This document shows, in pieces, positions 33,773 through 41,130 of a DNA stretch of 64,000 nt. This DNA is from Clostridia bacterium. GTDB lineage: Bacteria; Bacillota_A; Clostridia; Christensenellales; Aristaeellaceae. Each line of letters opens with the position of its first letter. The stretch's first letter is position 1. Where the stretch lies: the NCBI GenBank assembly GCA_017518705.1, contig JAFWUC010000053.1, forward strand, positions 1-64,000. Reading direction: 5' to 3'. A program made the position numbers and the translations under genes. The notes under the pieces were generated by a model that searched no databases, was not told the origin of the DNA, and saw only the letters and a list, made by a program, of their open reading frames with translations.

Positions 33773-34774
33773 TTATTCCATGTATGCCCTGAAATCTATC
33801 TCGTCGGTCAGAGCATGCTCGGACTTGTCAAGGCACGCCTTTATCGCGCCGGGATCGTTCCCGGCGTCTTTCAGCGCTTCTACCTCGGTGTACCACAGGG
33901 GTTTCAGGCAGCGGTACAGCATAAGCGCCGCGTCCTTTTCCGCATCCGAAAACCGATAATATTCCGACGCGGTCCCAAGTGCTCCGCATATATCCGATAC
34001 GCCGCCGCACTCGCGCATGATGTAGTTCAGGAACACATCCCTGCCGCAGAGGTTGAAATCGTATACACCGACGAATTTGCCCGCATCGTCAAGCAGTATG
34101 TTGGTGGGATTAAGGTCAGCCTGGAACACGGAAGTCGGAAGCTGTCTGTATATCGGCTCGAGCGCCGCCCGGTTGGCGGTCCACATTTGCCATATCCTTT
34201 CCGCCTGCTCCCTGAATTTCCCGGGCAGCGTGTCCGCATGCTTTTTCCATTCCAGGGCGTTTTCGAGCACCTCGTCCGTCTTGTCACTGGGACAGAACGT
34301 CTCAAACAGGCAGTATGCCGAAGGGTATCGCGTATAATCAAAATACCGCGCCGCCACCCGCGCCGTCATCCGCCAGATGTCCCGTTTATAGCTGTCATAT
34401 AGCCTGTCCATTTCTTCGTCGTCCGAAGCCCTGTCCGCGGCGGGACTGTATAAAGCGTACTCCTCGGCGTATGCAACGCAGCTGCGGCTCTGAAACCCGA
34501 CCAAAGGGAAGCTGCCCGTCCTGTCGCAAAAGATCCTTGGGCAGTAGTAGCCCATATCCCTGTACTCGTTCACCGTTCTTTGCCAGAGGGCTATCTTTTC
34601 GGGAAACGTGAAATCGTTGTCGGCAAGCTTGAGCACATATTTGCCTCCCGCGGCTGTGTCTATGATGAACGTGACCCTGAAATCACTGTCTCCCCTGCTC
34701 GTATCTATCTCTCGGACCGATACGGGCTCGTCGTCAAAAAACCGTGAAAACACGCTTTTGATATCGTAATTCAT
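33773..34774 (-). CDS. APH/choline-kinase-like phosphotransferase with altered catalytic motif
   Basis: A 333-residue kinase-fold protein. The N-lobe has FIIDTAAGGKYVLKLAD with the ATP lysine; the catalytic loop is VFQADLNPTNILLDD, where the usual HGD is QAD although the Asp and the downstream Asn are kept; the metal motif is VYDFN. Such proteins phosphorylate small molecules including aminoglycosides, homoserine and sugars; resistance is only one possibility. It stands alone between pgi and a terminator. The protein has many Tyr and Cys residues and no signal peptide. Function unknown beyond the fold. Confidence 0.78.
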   Translation of the reverse strand: MNYDIKSVFSRFFDDEPVSVREIDTSRGDSDFRVTFIIDTAAGGKYVLKLADNDFTFPEKIALWQRTVNEYRDMGYYCPRIFCDRTGSFPLVGFQSRSCVAYAEEYALYSPAADRASDDEEMDRLYDSYKRDIWRMTARVAARYFDYTRYPSAYCLFETFCPSDKTDEVLENALEWKKHADTLPGKFREQAERIWQMWTANRAALEPIYRQLPTSVFQADLNPTNILLDDAGKFVGVYDFNLCGRDVFLNYIMRECGGVSDICGALGTASEYYRFSDAEKDAALMLYRCLKPLWYTEVEALKDAGNDPGAIKACLDKSEHALTDEIDFRAYME

Positions 34775-34831
34775 ACATTTTGTCTCTGCACGGAAGGTCT
34801 ATTCCGCGTTATTTCAAGCACGCGGGATCGA

Positions 34832-34867
34832 AGCAGGCACAGCCGGATATAACCGGCTGTGCCTGCT
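34832..34867. terminator. Long perfect hairpin downstream of pgi
   Basis: A 15-bp perfect stem (AGCAGGCACAGCCGG with its complement) closes a 6-base loop 25 bases after the pgi stop. Neither strand has a proper U-tract after it, so it may be a weak terminator, an RNA 3'-end stabiliser or a processing site before the APH-like gene. Confidence 0.5.
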
Positions 34868-34891
34868 GCTTTGGGCTTATGCCGTTTTGTA

Positions 34892-36472
34892 TCAGATCTC
34901 CAGCAGTTCGCTGTAGGCCTTGAGCCCGCCGTCGGTATCGCCGGCAAGCACCTTTTTGGCCAGCACCTTGCCCAGCTGCACGCCTTCCTGATCGAAGGAG
35001 TTGATGTTCCACACGAAGCCCTGGAACATCACCTTGTTCTCAAAGTGCGCCAGCAGCGCGCCCAGCGCCTCGGGAGTCAGCTTCTCGCCTATGATGATGC
35101 TGGAAGGCCTTTCCCCGCAGAAACGCTTGTTGGGGTTGTCGTCGTCCTTGCCAAGCGCGAACGCCATTATCTGCGCCGCCACGTTGGCCAGCAGCTTCTG
35201 CTGGCTGCTGGAACCTTGGATCTCCACGTCCGTGCCCATCTGGCTGGCCTTGAAGCCCACGAACTGCAGGGGCACTATGTCCGTGCCCTGGTGCAGCAGC
35301 TGATAGAAGGAGTGCTGCCCGTTGGTGCCGGGTTCGCCGAAGATGACGGGGCCGGTGGGATATGAAACGCTTTCACCGAAGCGGTTCACGCTCTTGCCGT
35401 TGGACTCCATGTCCAGCTGCTGCAGATGCGCGGGGAAACGGCTGAGCGCCTGGGAATAAGGCAGTACGGCGGTGGCGGGATAGCCCAGCACGTTCCTCTC
35501 GTACACGCCTATCAGGGCGTCCAGCATGTCGGGATTCTCGTAAAAGTCCTTGCCTGCCGCAAGCACGTCTTCCTGATGCGCGCCTTCGAGTATCCGCTCG
35601 AACACTTCATAGCCGAAGGCCAGGGACAGGATCGCGCCGCCCACGGCGGAAGTGGAAGAGTACCTGCCGCCGATAAAGTCGTCCATAAAGAACGCGGCCA
35701 GGTAATCGGGGGACTTGGCCATGGGGCTGGTGGCGCTGGTGACCGCCAGCATGTGCCTGGAGGGCTCAAGGCCCGCCTTTTTGAGCGCGTCCCTCACGAA
35801 GCTCTCGTTGGTGAGCGTTTCGAGCGTGGTGCCGCTTTTGGAAACCACTATGAACAGCGCGGTGGACAGGTCCGTGCCGGCAAGCACCGCCGCGGCGTCG
35901 TCCGGGTCCACGTTGGAGATGAACTTCGCGTTCATACGCAGCGTGTTTTCCGTCTTCGCCCAGTTTTCAAGGGCTATATACAGCGCCCTGGGGCCCAGAT
36001 CGCTGCCGCCGATGCCCACCTGGACCACGGTTTCGAAGCGCTTGCCCTGCTCGTTCACGACTTCGCCGGAATGCACTTTTTCGGAGAAGGCGCGGATCTT
36101 TTCCAGCTGCGCTACGTAGAACTCCCGCTTGTTCTCGCCGTCAGCGACGACGCCCCGGCCCAGCTGGCCGCGGGTGAGCTGGTGCAGCACACGGCGCTTT
36201 TCGCCCGTGTTCACTATCTCGCCGTTGTACAGCAGCTCGAACTTTTCCTTGAGCCGGGCTTCATTCGCCAGCGCCCTGAGCGCGCCCAGCGTGTCGTCGT
36301 TTACCCTTTTCGCGGCATAATTGTAGCTTAAGCCCGCCGCCATAGGCACGGAATACTCCCTGACCCGGGCATATCCCTTTTCGCCCTCAAGCTCGATCCT
36401 AAGCGACGGGACGGGCAGGCTCTTTAATTCGTCATAGCTGTTAAGCGCGTCTAAATTCGTCCAGTTGACCAT
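34892..36472 (-). CDS. pgi: Glucose-6-phosphate isomerase
   Basis: A 526-residue enzyme interconverting glucose-6-phosphate and fructose-6-phosphate. Sugar-isomerase blocks include VQVGIGGSDLGPRALYIAL, VVSKSGTTLETLTNESFV, GGRYSSTSAVGGAILSLAFG and GEPGTNGQHSFYQLLHQGT. The start MVNWTNLDALNSYDEL at 36472 has GGAGGAA 3-9 bases upstream; a 175-codon in-frame extension beyond it is an artefact that overlaps the divergent ThuA gene. It is longer than the 450-residue form typical of Bacillus and closer to the long form found in other bacteria. Confidence 0.96.
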   Translation of the reverse strand: MVNWTNLDALNSYDELKSLPVPSLRIELEGEKGYARVREYSVPMAAGLSYNYAAKRVNDDTLGALRALANEARLKEKFELLYNGEIVNTGEKRRVLHQLTRGQLGRGVVADGENKREFYVAQLEKIRAFSEKVHSGEVVNEQGKRFETVVQVGIGGSDLGPRALYIALENWAKTENTLRMNAKFISNVDPDDAAAVLAGTDLSTALFIVVSKSGTTLETLTNESFVRDALKKAGLEPSRHMLAVTSATSPMAKSPDYLAAFFMDDFIGGRYSSTSAVGGAILSLAFGYEVFERILEGAHQEDVLAAGKDFYENPDMLDALIGVYERNVLGYPATAVLPYSQALSRFPAHLQQLDMESNGKSVNRFGESVSYPTGPVIFGEPGTNGQHSFYQLLHQGTDIVPLQFVGFKASQMGTDVEIQGSSSQQKLLANVAAQIMAFALGKDDDNPNKRFCGERPSSIIIGEKLTPEALGALLAHFENKVMFQGFVWNINSFDQEGVQLGKVLAKKVLAGDTDGGLKAYSELLEI

Positions 36473-36500
36473 ACTGTTCCTCCATAAATATACTGGTTTT

Positions 36501-36529
36501 ATTATACACCCGCGAAAAAGAATCCGCAA
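36501..36529 (-). promoter_or_regulatory. Promoter of pgi
   Basis: On the minus strand TTGCGG (36524-36529) and TATAAT (36501-36506) with a 17-base spacer, about 30 bases before the pgi ATG. Confidence 0.75.
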
Positions 36530-36548
36530 GCCTTGGCGCGCAGATTGC

Positions 36549-36572
36549 GCCCGGACGCCTCCCGGTCCGGGC
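36549..36572. other. Inverted repeat between divergent pgi and ThuA genes
   Basis: GCCCGGAC and GTCCGGGC form an 8-bp perfect stem with an 8-base loop, followed by AAAATTTT on the plus strand. It lies upstream of both divergent promoters, so it could be an operator or an old terminator; the sequence does not decide. A TATAAT at 36628-36633 is the only promoter element I see for the ThuA gene. Confidence 0.4.
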
Positions 36573-36667
36573 AAAATTTTCTTGCCCATCCCGCCGCTTG
36601 CGTCTATCATTTTTGCCGCGCATAGTGTATAATTGAAGATAATTAAAATAAGGAGTGTGCCCGCTAT

Positions 36668-37390
36668 ATGAAAAAAGCTTGGATATTCCAGGGCGGCTGG
36701 GACGGCCATCAGCCGAAACTCACCAGCGCCAGGTTCGCCGGAATGCTGAGAGACGCCGGCTACGATGTGACCATACACGACTCCCTTGCCCCCGCGGAGG
36801 ATCTGGATGCGCTCATGCAGCTTGACCTTATCGTCGCCTGCTGGACCATGGGCGAGATCTCCAATAAACAGGTCGACAACATCTGCAAGGCAGTGGGCGC
36901 GGGCGTGGGCCTGGCCGGCTGCCACGGCGGCATGTGCGACTCCTTCCGCCAGTCCACCCAGTGGCAGTTCATGACCGGCGGGCAGTGGGTCTCCCATCCC
37001 GGCGGAGACGGCGTCAAGTACACCGTAAACATCTGCAAGGGTTCAAGCCCCATAATCCAGGGTCTGGAAGACTTCGAAGTCGCCAGCGAACACTACTACC
37101 TGCACATCGACCCCTCCATCGAAGTGCTGGCTACCACGCGCTTCCCCGTGGTGCCCTACTACCACATTTCCAACAAGCCCGTGGACATGCCCGTGGTCTG
37201 GACCAAGTTCTGGGGCAACGGCAGGGTGTTCTATACCAGCCTGGGCCATCACGACGACGTATTCGACAAGGCTCCCACCGCCAACGAGATCATGCGACGG
37301 GGCCTCATCTGGGCGGGCGAAGGCAAACAGTACGCGATAGACAACGGCCTGACCACCGAACCCTTTGAAAACACCGCGAAGATGTATTAA
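36668..37390 (+). CDS. ThuA-like domain protein
   Basis: A 240-residue class I glutamine amidotransferase-like fold of the ThuA (trehalose utilisation) family, with IFQGGWDGHQPKLTSARF at the N-terminus, GLAGCHGGMCDSFRQS as the nucleophile-elbow region, SEHYYLHIDPSIEVLATT and the C-terminal GRVFYTSLGHHDDVF. ThuA proteins accompany sugar oxidoreductases; in Rhizobium ThuA and ThuB help convert disaccharides to 3-keto forms. AAGGAG precedes the ATG by about 10 bases. A Gfo/Idh/MocA dehydrogenase follows 10 bases later, the usual partner. Confidence 0.9.
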   Translation: MKKAWIFQGGWDGHQPKLTSARFAGMLRDAGYDVTIHDSLAPAEDLDALMQLDLIVACWTMGEISNKQVDNICKAVGAGVGLAGCHGGMCDSFRQSTQWQFMTGGQWVSHPGGDGVKYTVNICKGSSPIIQGLEDFEVASEHYYLHIDPSIEVLATTRFPVVPYYHISNKPVDMPVVWTKFWGNGRVFYTSLGHHDDVFDKAPTANEIMRRGLIWAGEGKQYAIDNGLTTEPFENTAKMY

Positions 37391-37400
37391 GGAGGCACCC

Positions 37401-38510
37401 ATGAACACCGTAAACGTGGCGATGATAGGCGTCGGCTGCATAAGCGGCATATATCTCGAGAACCTGACCAAGACGTTCAACAGGGGCGTTAAACTTCTGG
37501 GCGTGTGCGATCTTGTGCGCGAGCGCGCCGAGAACGCCCAGGCAAAATACAACGTGCCCAAACTGTACGAGACCATGTACGACGCGTTCAAGGACCCGGA
37601 AGTGGACCTGGTGCTCAACCTGACCCGTCCCTACGAGCACTTTGACGTGAGCCGTGCGGCGCTGGAATACGGCAAGCACGTATACAGCGAAAAGCCCCTG
37701 GGCGCCAGCCTTGAGGAAGGCCAGGCGCTGGTAAAACTGGCCAAGGAAAAGGGCCTCATGCTGGGCGGCGCCCCGGACACCTTCATGGGCGCGGGCATCC
37801 AGACCTGCCGCCGCCTGATCGACGACGGCTGGATAGGCGACGTGGTAGGCAGCGCGGCGTTCATGATCTGCCGCGGGCACGAGTCCTGGCATCCCGACCC
37901 TGATTTCTACTACCAGTACGGCGGCGGCCCCATGTTCGACATGGGCCCCTACTACCTGACCACCATGATCAACCTGTGCGGTGGCATCTCCTCCGTCATG
38001 AGCGCCAGCAAAAAGTCCTTTGACAGGCGCGTCATCTCTTCCCAGCCCTTCTTCGGCACGCCCATTGACGTGAACGTGAACACCTACGTGGCGGGCACCG
38101 TCAAGTACGCTTCCGGCGCCATCGGCACGCTGTTCACCACCTTCGACGTGTACTATCCCGGTCAGGCGCGCTTTGAAGTGTACGGTTCCCGGGGCACCCT
38201 GTTCGTTCCGGATCCCAACGGTTTCAGCGGACCCGTGAAGCTGTTCAGGCCCGAGGACGGCGAAGTCAGGGTGATCCCCCTCATGTATGACTACAGGGAA
38301 AACAGCCGCGGCCTGGGTCTGGCGGACATGGCAAAGGCGCTGACCGACGGCCGCGCTGCCCGCTGCGACTACAACCAGACCTTCCACGTGCTGGATGTCA
38401 TGACAGGCTTTGAGCGCTCCAGCCAGAGCGGCAGATGGGTCAAGATGTCTACGCGTTACACCCGCCGTCCCGCCATGGTCAAGACCGAGCTCAAGGGGAT
38501 ACTGGACTGA
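37401..38510 (+). CDS. Gfo/Idh/MocA-family NAD(P)-dependent sugar oxidoreductase
   Basis: A 369-residue dehydrogenase. The N-terminal Rossmann fold begins NVAMIGVGCISGIYLENL, with LVLNLTRPYEHFDVSRAAL and GKHVYSEKPLGASLEEGQAL giving the catalytic Lys of the EKP motif; the C-terminal domain includes GGGPMFDMGPYYLTTMI, which carries the D-x-G-x-H-like region with Tyr in place of His. Start at 37401 has GGAGG 6 bases upstream. It is coupled by TGATG to a D,D-carboxypeptidase gene. The substrate is likely a free or glycosidic sugar, possibly oxidised together with the ThuA protein. Confidence 0.9.
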   Translation: MNTVNVAMIGVGCISGIYLENLTKTFNRGVKLLGVCDLVRERAENAQAKYNVPKLYETMYDAFKDPEVDLVLNLTRPYEHFDVSRAALEYGKHVYSEKPLGASLEEGQALVKLAKEKGLMLGGAPDTFMGAGIQTCRRLIDDGWIGDVVGSAAFMICRGHESWHPDPDFYYQYGGGPMFDMGPYYLTTMINLCGGISSVMSASKKSFDRRVISSQPFFGTPIDVNVNTYVAGTVKYASGAIGTLFTTFDVYYPGQARFEVYGSRGTLFVPDPNGFSGPVKLFRPEDGEVRVIPLMYDYRENSRGLGLADMAKALTDGRAARCDYNQTFHVLDVMTGFERSSQSGRWVKMSTRYTRRPAMVKTELKGILD

Positions 38511-39160
38511 TGGCCAAGCGCAAAAAAGTCTACGTCACGCCCGTGTCCGTGACCCTGCTGGTCCTTTTGCTGGCAGGCGTGTTCGCTTTAGGCTTTTTCG
38601 TGGGCAAAAGTACGGCAGGCGGGCACAGGGTGGACAGGAGCCTGCTTCTGGTCAACGAGTCGCATCCCCTAAGCCGCGACTACGTGCCGGAAAACCTGGT
38701 GAATCTGTACGAAAAACGGCACTCCTTCCGCCTGTCCAGAAGCGACATATTCCTGACATACGACGCTTATCTCGCCGCCCAGCAGATGTTCGCCGCCGCC
38801 GAGAGCGAGAACATGAACGGGTATACCATCACCAGCGGATATCGCTCCTATGACAGGCAGGCGGAAGTCTACGCCGAGAGCAAGCCCGGATACGCCCAGA
38901 AGCCCGGCTGCAGCGAGCATCAGACGGGGCTGTGCTTCGACGTGACGGTCGAGAACGTAGGCGGTTTCGAGACCACGCCCCAGTACGACTGGCTGCGCCT
39001 GAACGCCCACAAATACGGCTTCATACAGCGCTATCCCGCGAATAAAAGCGGCGTCACGGGCATAAGCTACGAGCCCTGGCACTACCGCTACGTGGGCGTG
39101 GACGCCGCCACATACATCACCGTCCATGACCTGACCCTGGAAGAATACTTAGGCAAATAA
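38510..39160 (+). CDS. VanY/DacB-type D-alanyl-D-alanine carboxypeptidase (M15B), membrane-anchored
   Basis: A 216-residue zinc peptidase. Residues 1-10 are basic, 11-33 form a membrane anchor (SVTLLVLLLAGVFALGFFVG), and the catalytic domain lies outside: TITSGYRSYDRQAEVYAE, the zinc motif GCSEHQTGLCFDV (His and Asp ligands) and EPWHYRYVG with the third ligand. Such enzymes trim the terminal D-Ala of peptidoglycan stems. No vanHAX cluster is present, so this is wall maintenance rather than vancomycin resistance. Its place between sugar-oxidoreductase and arabinofuranosidase genes is unexpected; start overlaps the previous stop by one base. Confidence 0.9.
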   Translation: MAKRKKVYVTPVSVTLLVLLLAGVFALGFFVGKSTAGGHRVDRSLLLVNESHPLSRDYVPENLVNLYEKRHSFRLSRSDIFLTYDAYLAAQQMFAAAESENMNGYTITSGYRSYDRQAEVYAESKPGYAQKPGCSEHQTGLCFDVTVENVGGFETTPQYDWLRLNAHKYGFIQRYPANKSGVTGISYEPWHYRYVGVDAATYITVHDLTLEEYLGK

Positions 39161-39175
39161 CTTCTGGAGGACGCT

Positions 39176-41101
39176 ATGGATTACGTTGCTTCCCGAGACA
39201 TACGTTTGGCTCCCTCACCCGTGTGCTCCCTTGTGCGCAAGGCGGAGGACAGCATGCTTCCCTACCAGTGGGAAGCGCTGAACGACCGGCTGAGCGAAGG
39301 CCCCAAGAGCTATTCCGTGCGCAACCTGCGCGCAGCCGCGGGGGAGATCGAATTTCCCCACGCCGGCGCGGTGTTCCAGGACAGCGACCTGTTCAAGTGG
39401 ATAGAGGCCGCTTCTTACGCCCTCGGGCGCAAAAGGGACGCGGCGCTTGAGGAAAAGATCGACTGGCTGGTCTCCCTCATGCAGAAAGCGCAGCGCCCCG
39501 ACGGCTACCTGAATACCTATTACATCCTGACTGACATAAACAAGCGCTTCACGAATCTCAGGGACCACCATGAGCTCTACTGCCTGGGGCACCTTATCGA
39601 GGCTGCCGTGGCGTATTTCGAAGCGACCGGAAAGCGCGAAATACTGGACGTCACGCTCAGATACGTGGAGCTGGTGAACGCCACCTTCGGTTTTGAGGAA
39701 GGCAAAAAGCACGGCTATCCCGGCCACGAGGAGATAGAGCTGGCGCTGGTAAAACTGTACCGGCTCACCAAAGACCCCATGCATCTTGCTTTGGCCAGAT
39801 ACTTCATCTCCGCCCGCGGCACCAACGATTATTTTGACGACGAGGCCGCACTGCGCGGCGACAAGCCCGGCTGGGCCTGGAGCGTGTATTCCCACCGCAA
39901 CCGCTACTATCAGGCGGACGAGCCCGTGACCGAGATGACCATGGCAAAGGGCCACTCGGTAAGGCAGCTGTACCTGCTGACCGGAATGGCGGAACTGGCG
40001 TACGAGACGGGCGACGAAAAGCTCATGTCAGCGTGCGACACCATGTGGAAGGACATAACCCGCCGGCAGATGTACATTACCGGCGCCGTGGGCCAGTCCT
40101 CCTTCGGCGAAGCGTTCACGCTGGATTACGACCTGCCCAGCGACATAGTGTACGGTGAGACCTGCGCCGCCATAAGCCTGTACTTCTTCGCCGCCACCAT
40201 GCTCAAAAGCCATCCGCTGGGTGAATACGGCGACATAATGGACACTCTGCTGTACAACGGCACGCTGAGCGGCATAAACGAGGACGGCACCCGGTATTTC
40301 TATGTCAATCCCCTGGAGTGCATACCGAAACGCAGCAAATACAGCCAGAGCGTGTTCCATGTGCGCACGCAGAGGCAGCCCTGGTACGGCTGCGCCTGCT
40401 GCCCGCCCAACATCGCGCGGATGCTCACCAACCTGGACGAAAGGCTGCTTTTAAAGGACAAAAACACCCTTTACGTCAACCTGTTCGCGTCTCTCGACGC
40501 CGAAACGCAGCTTGAGGGCGGCAGCGTGTCGATCACCGAAACGACCGACTATCCCAACAGCGGCAGCATCGTTTTCCGCGTGAACAGGGCCTTCCCCGGC
40601 TTTACTCTGGCGTTGCGCCTGCCCGGCTGGGTACAGACCTATTCCCTTAAGATCAACGGGCAGAACCCGCCCTGCGTTATGGACGAAGGCTATATCCGTA
40701 TTTCGGGCCTCAGCGACGGGGACGAGATCTCCTATGTGCTGGACATGCCCGCCCGGCTCGTGGAGGCGCACCCCCTCTCCCACGCCACCGTGGGCAAGGC
40801 TGCCCTCATGCGCGGGCCCGTGGTGTACTGTCTTGAGGAGATCGACAACGGCGGCGAGCTGTGGAACGTGCTTATTTCTCCCAATGCCACGTTCACCCTC
40901 ACGCCTGACGCCCGTTTCGGCACGGTCATTTCCGCGCCCGTGCTAAAACAGGAAACGGACGGCTGGGACGAGTACGAGCTGTACGCGCCCCTGCGGGAAA
41001 ACAAATACCGGCAGTTTACCGCCCGCTTCATCCCCTACCGCCTGTGGAACAACCGGGGCGAGGGCGAGATGCGTGTGTGGCTGAGGCTCAAACAGGGCTG
41101 A
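39176..41101 (+). CDS. GH127 beta-L-arabinofuranosidase (DUF1680)
   Basis: A 641-residue retaining glycosidase with an (alpha/alpha)6 barrel, acting on beta-L-arabinofuranosides of plant extensins and related glycans. The zinc-thiolate catalytic centre is readable: Glu328 and Cys330 in VYGETCAAISLYFF and Cys408/Cys409 in YGCACCPPNIARMLTNL, the same arrangement as HypBA1 of Bifidobacterium. No signal peptide, so it probably acts on imported oligosaccharides. GGAGG lies 8 bases before the ATG. It implies growth on plant-derived arabinosides, although no matching transporter is adjacent. Confidence 0.92.
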   Translation: MDYVASRDIRLAPSPVCSLVRKAEDSMLPYQWEALNDRLSEGPKSYSVRNLRAAAGEIEFPHAGAVFQDSDLFKWIEAASYALGRKRDAALEEKIDWLVSLMQKAQRPDGYLNTYYILTDINKRFTNLRDHHELYCLGHLIEAAVAYFEATGKREILDVTLRYVELVNATFGFEEGKKHGYPGHEEIELALVKLYRLTKDPMHLALARYFISARGTNDYFDDEAALRGDKPGWAWSVYSHRNRYYQADEPVTEMTMAKGHSVRQLYLLTGMAELAYETGDEKLMSACDTMWKDITRRQMYITGAVGQSSFGEAFTLDYDLPSDIVYGETCAAISLYFFAATMLKSHPLGEYGDIMDTLLYNGTLSGINEDGTRYFYVNPLECIPKRSKYSQSVFHVRTQRQPWYGCACCPPNIARMLTNLDERLLLKDKNTLYVNLFASLDAETQLEGGSVSITETTDYPNSGSIVFRVNRAFPGFTLALRLPGWVQTYSLKINGQNPPCVMDEGYIRISGLSDGDEISYVLDMPARLVEAHPLSHATVGKAALMRGPVVYCLEEIDNGGELWNVLISPNATFTLTPDARFGTVISAPVLKQETDGWDEYELYAPLRENKYRQFTARFIPYRLWNNRGEGEMRVWLRLKQG

Positions 41102-41130
41102 ATAAATCGACCGAACAGAGGATAACATGC

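Noticed and set aside
36473..36997. 175-codon N-terminal extension of Pgi
   Set aside because: It runs antisense through the ThuA gene and the pgi promoter; family length and GGAGGAA support the start at 36472.
38510..39160. VanY-type gene as part of a vancomycin resistance cluster
   Set aside because: No vanHAX, vanRS or D-Ala-D-Lac ligase gene nearby; single D,D-carboxypeptidases of this type are normal wall enzymes.
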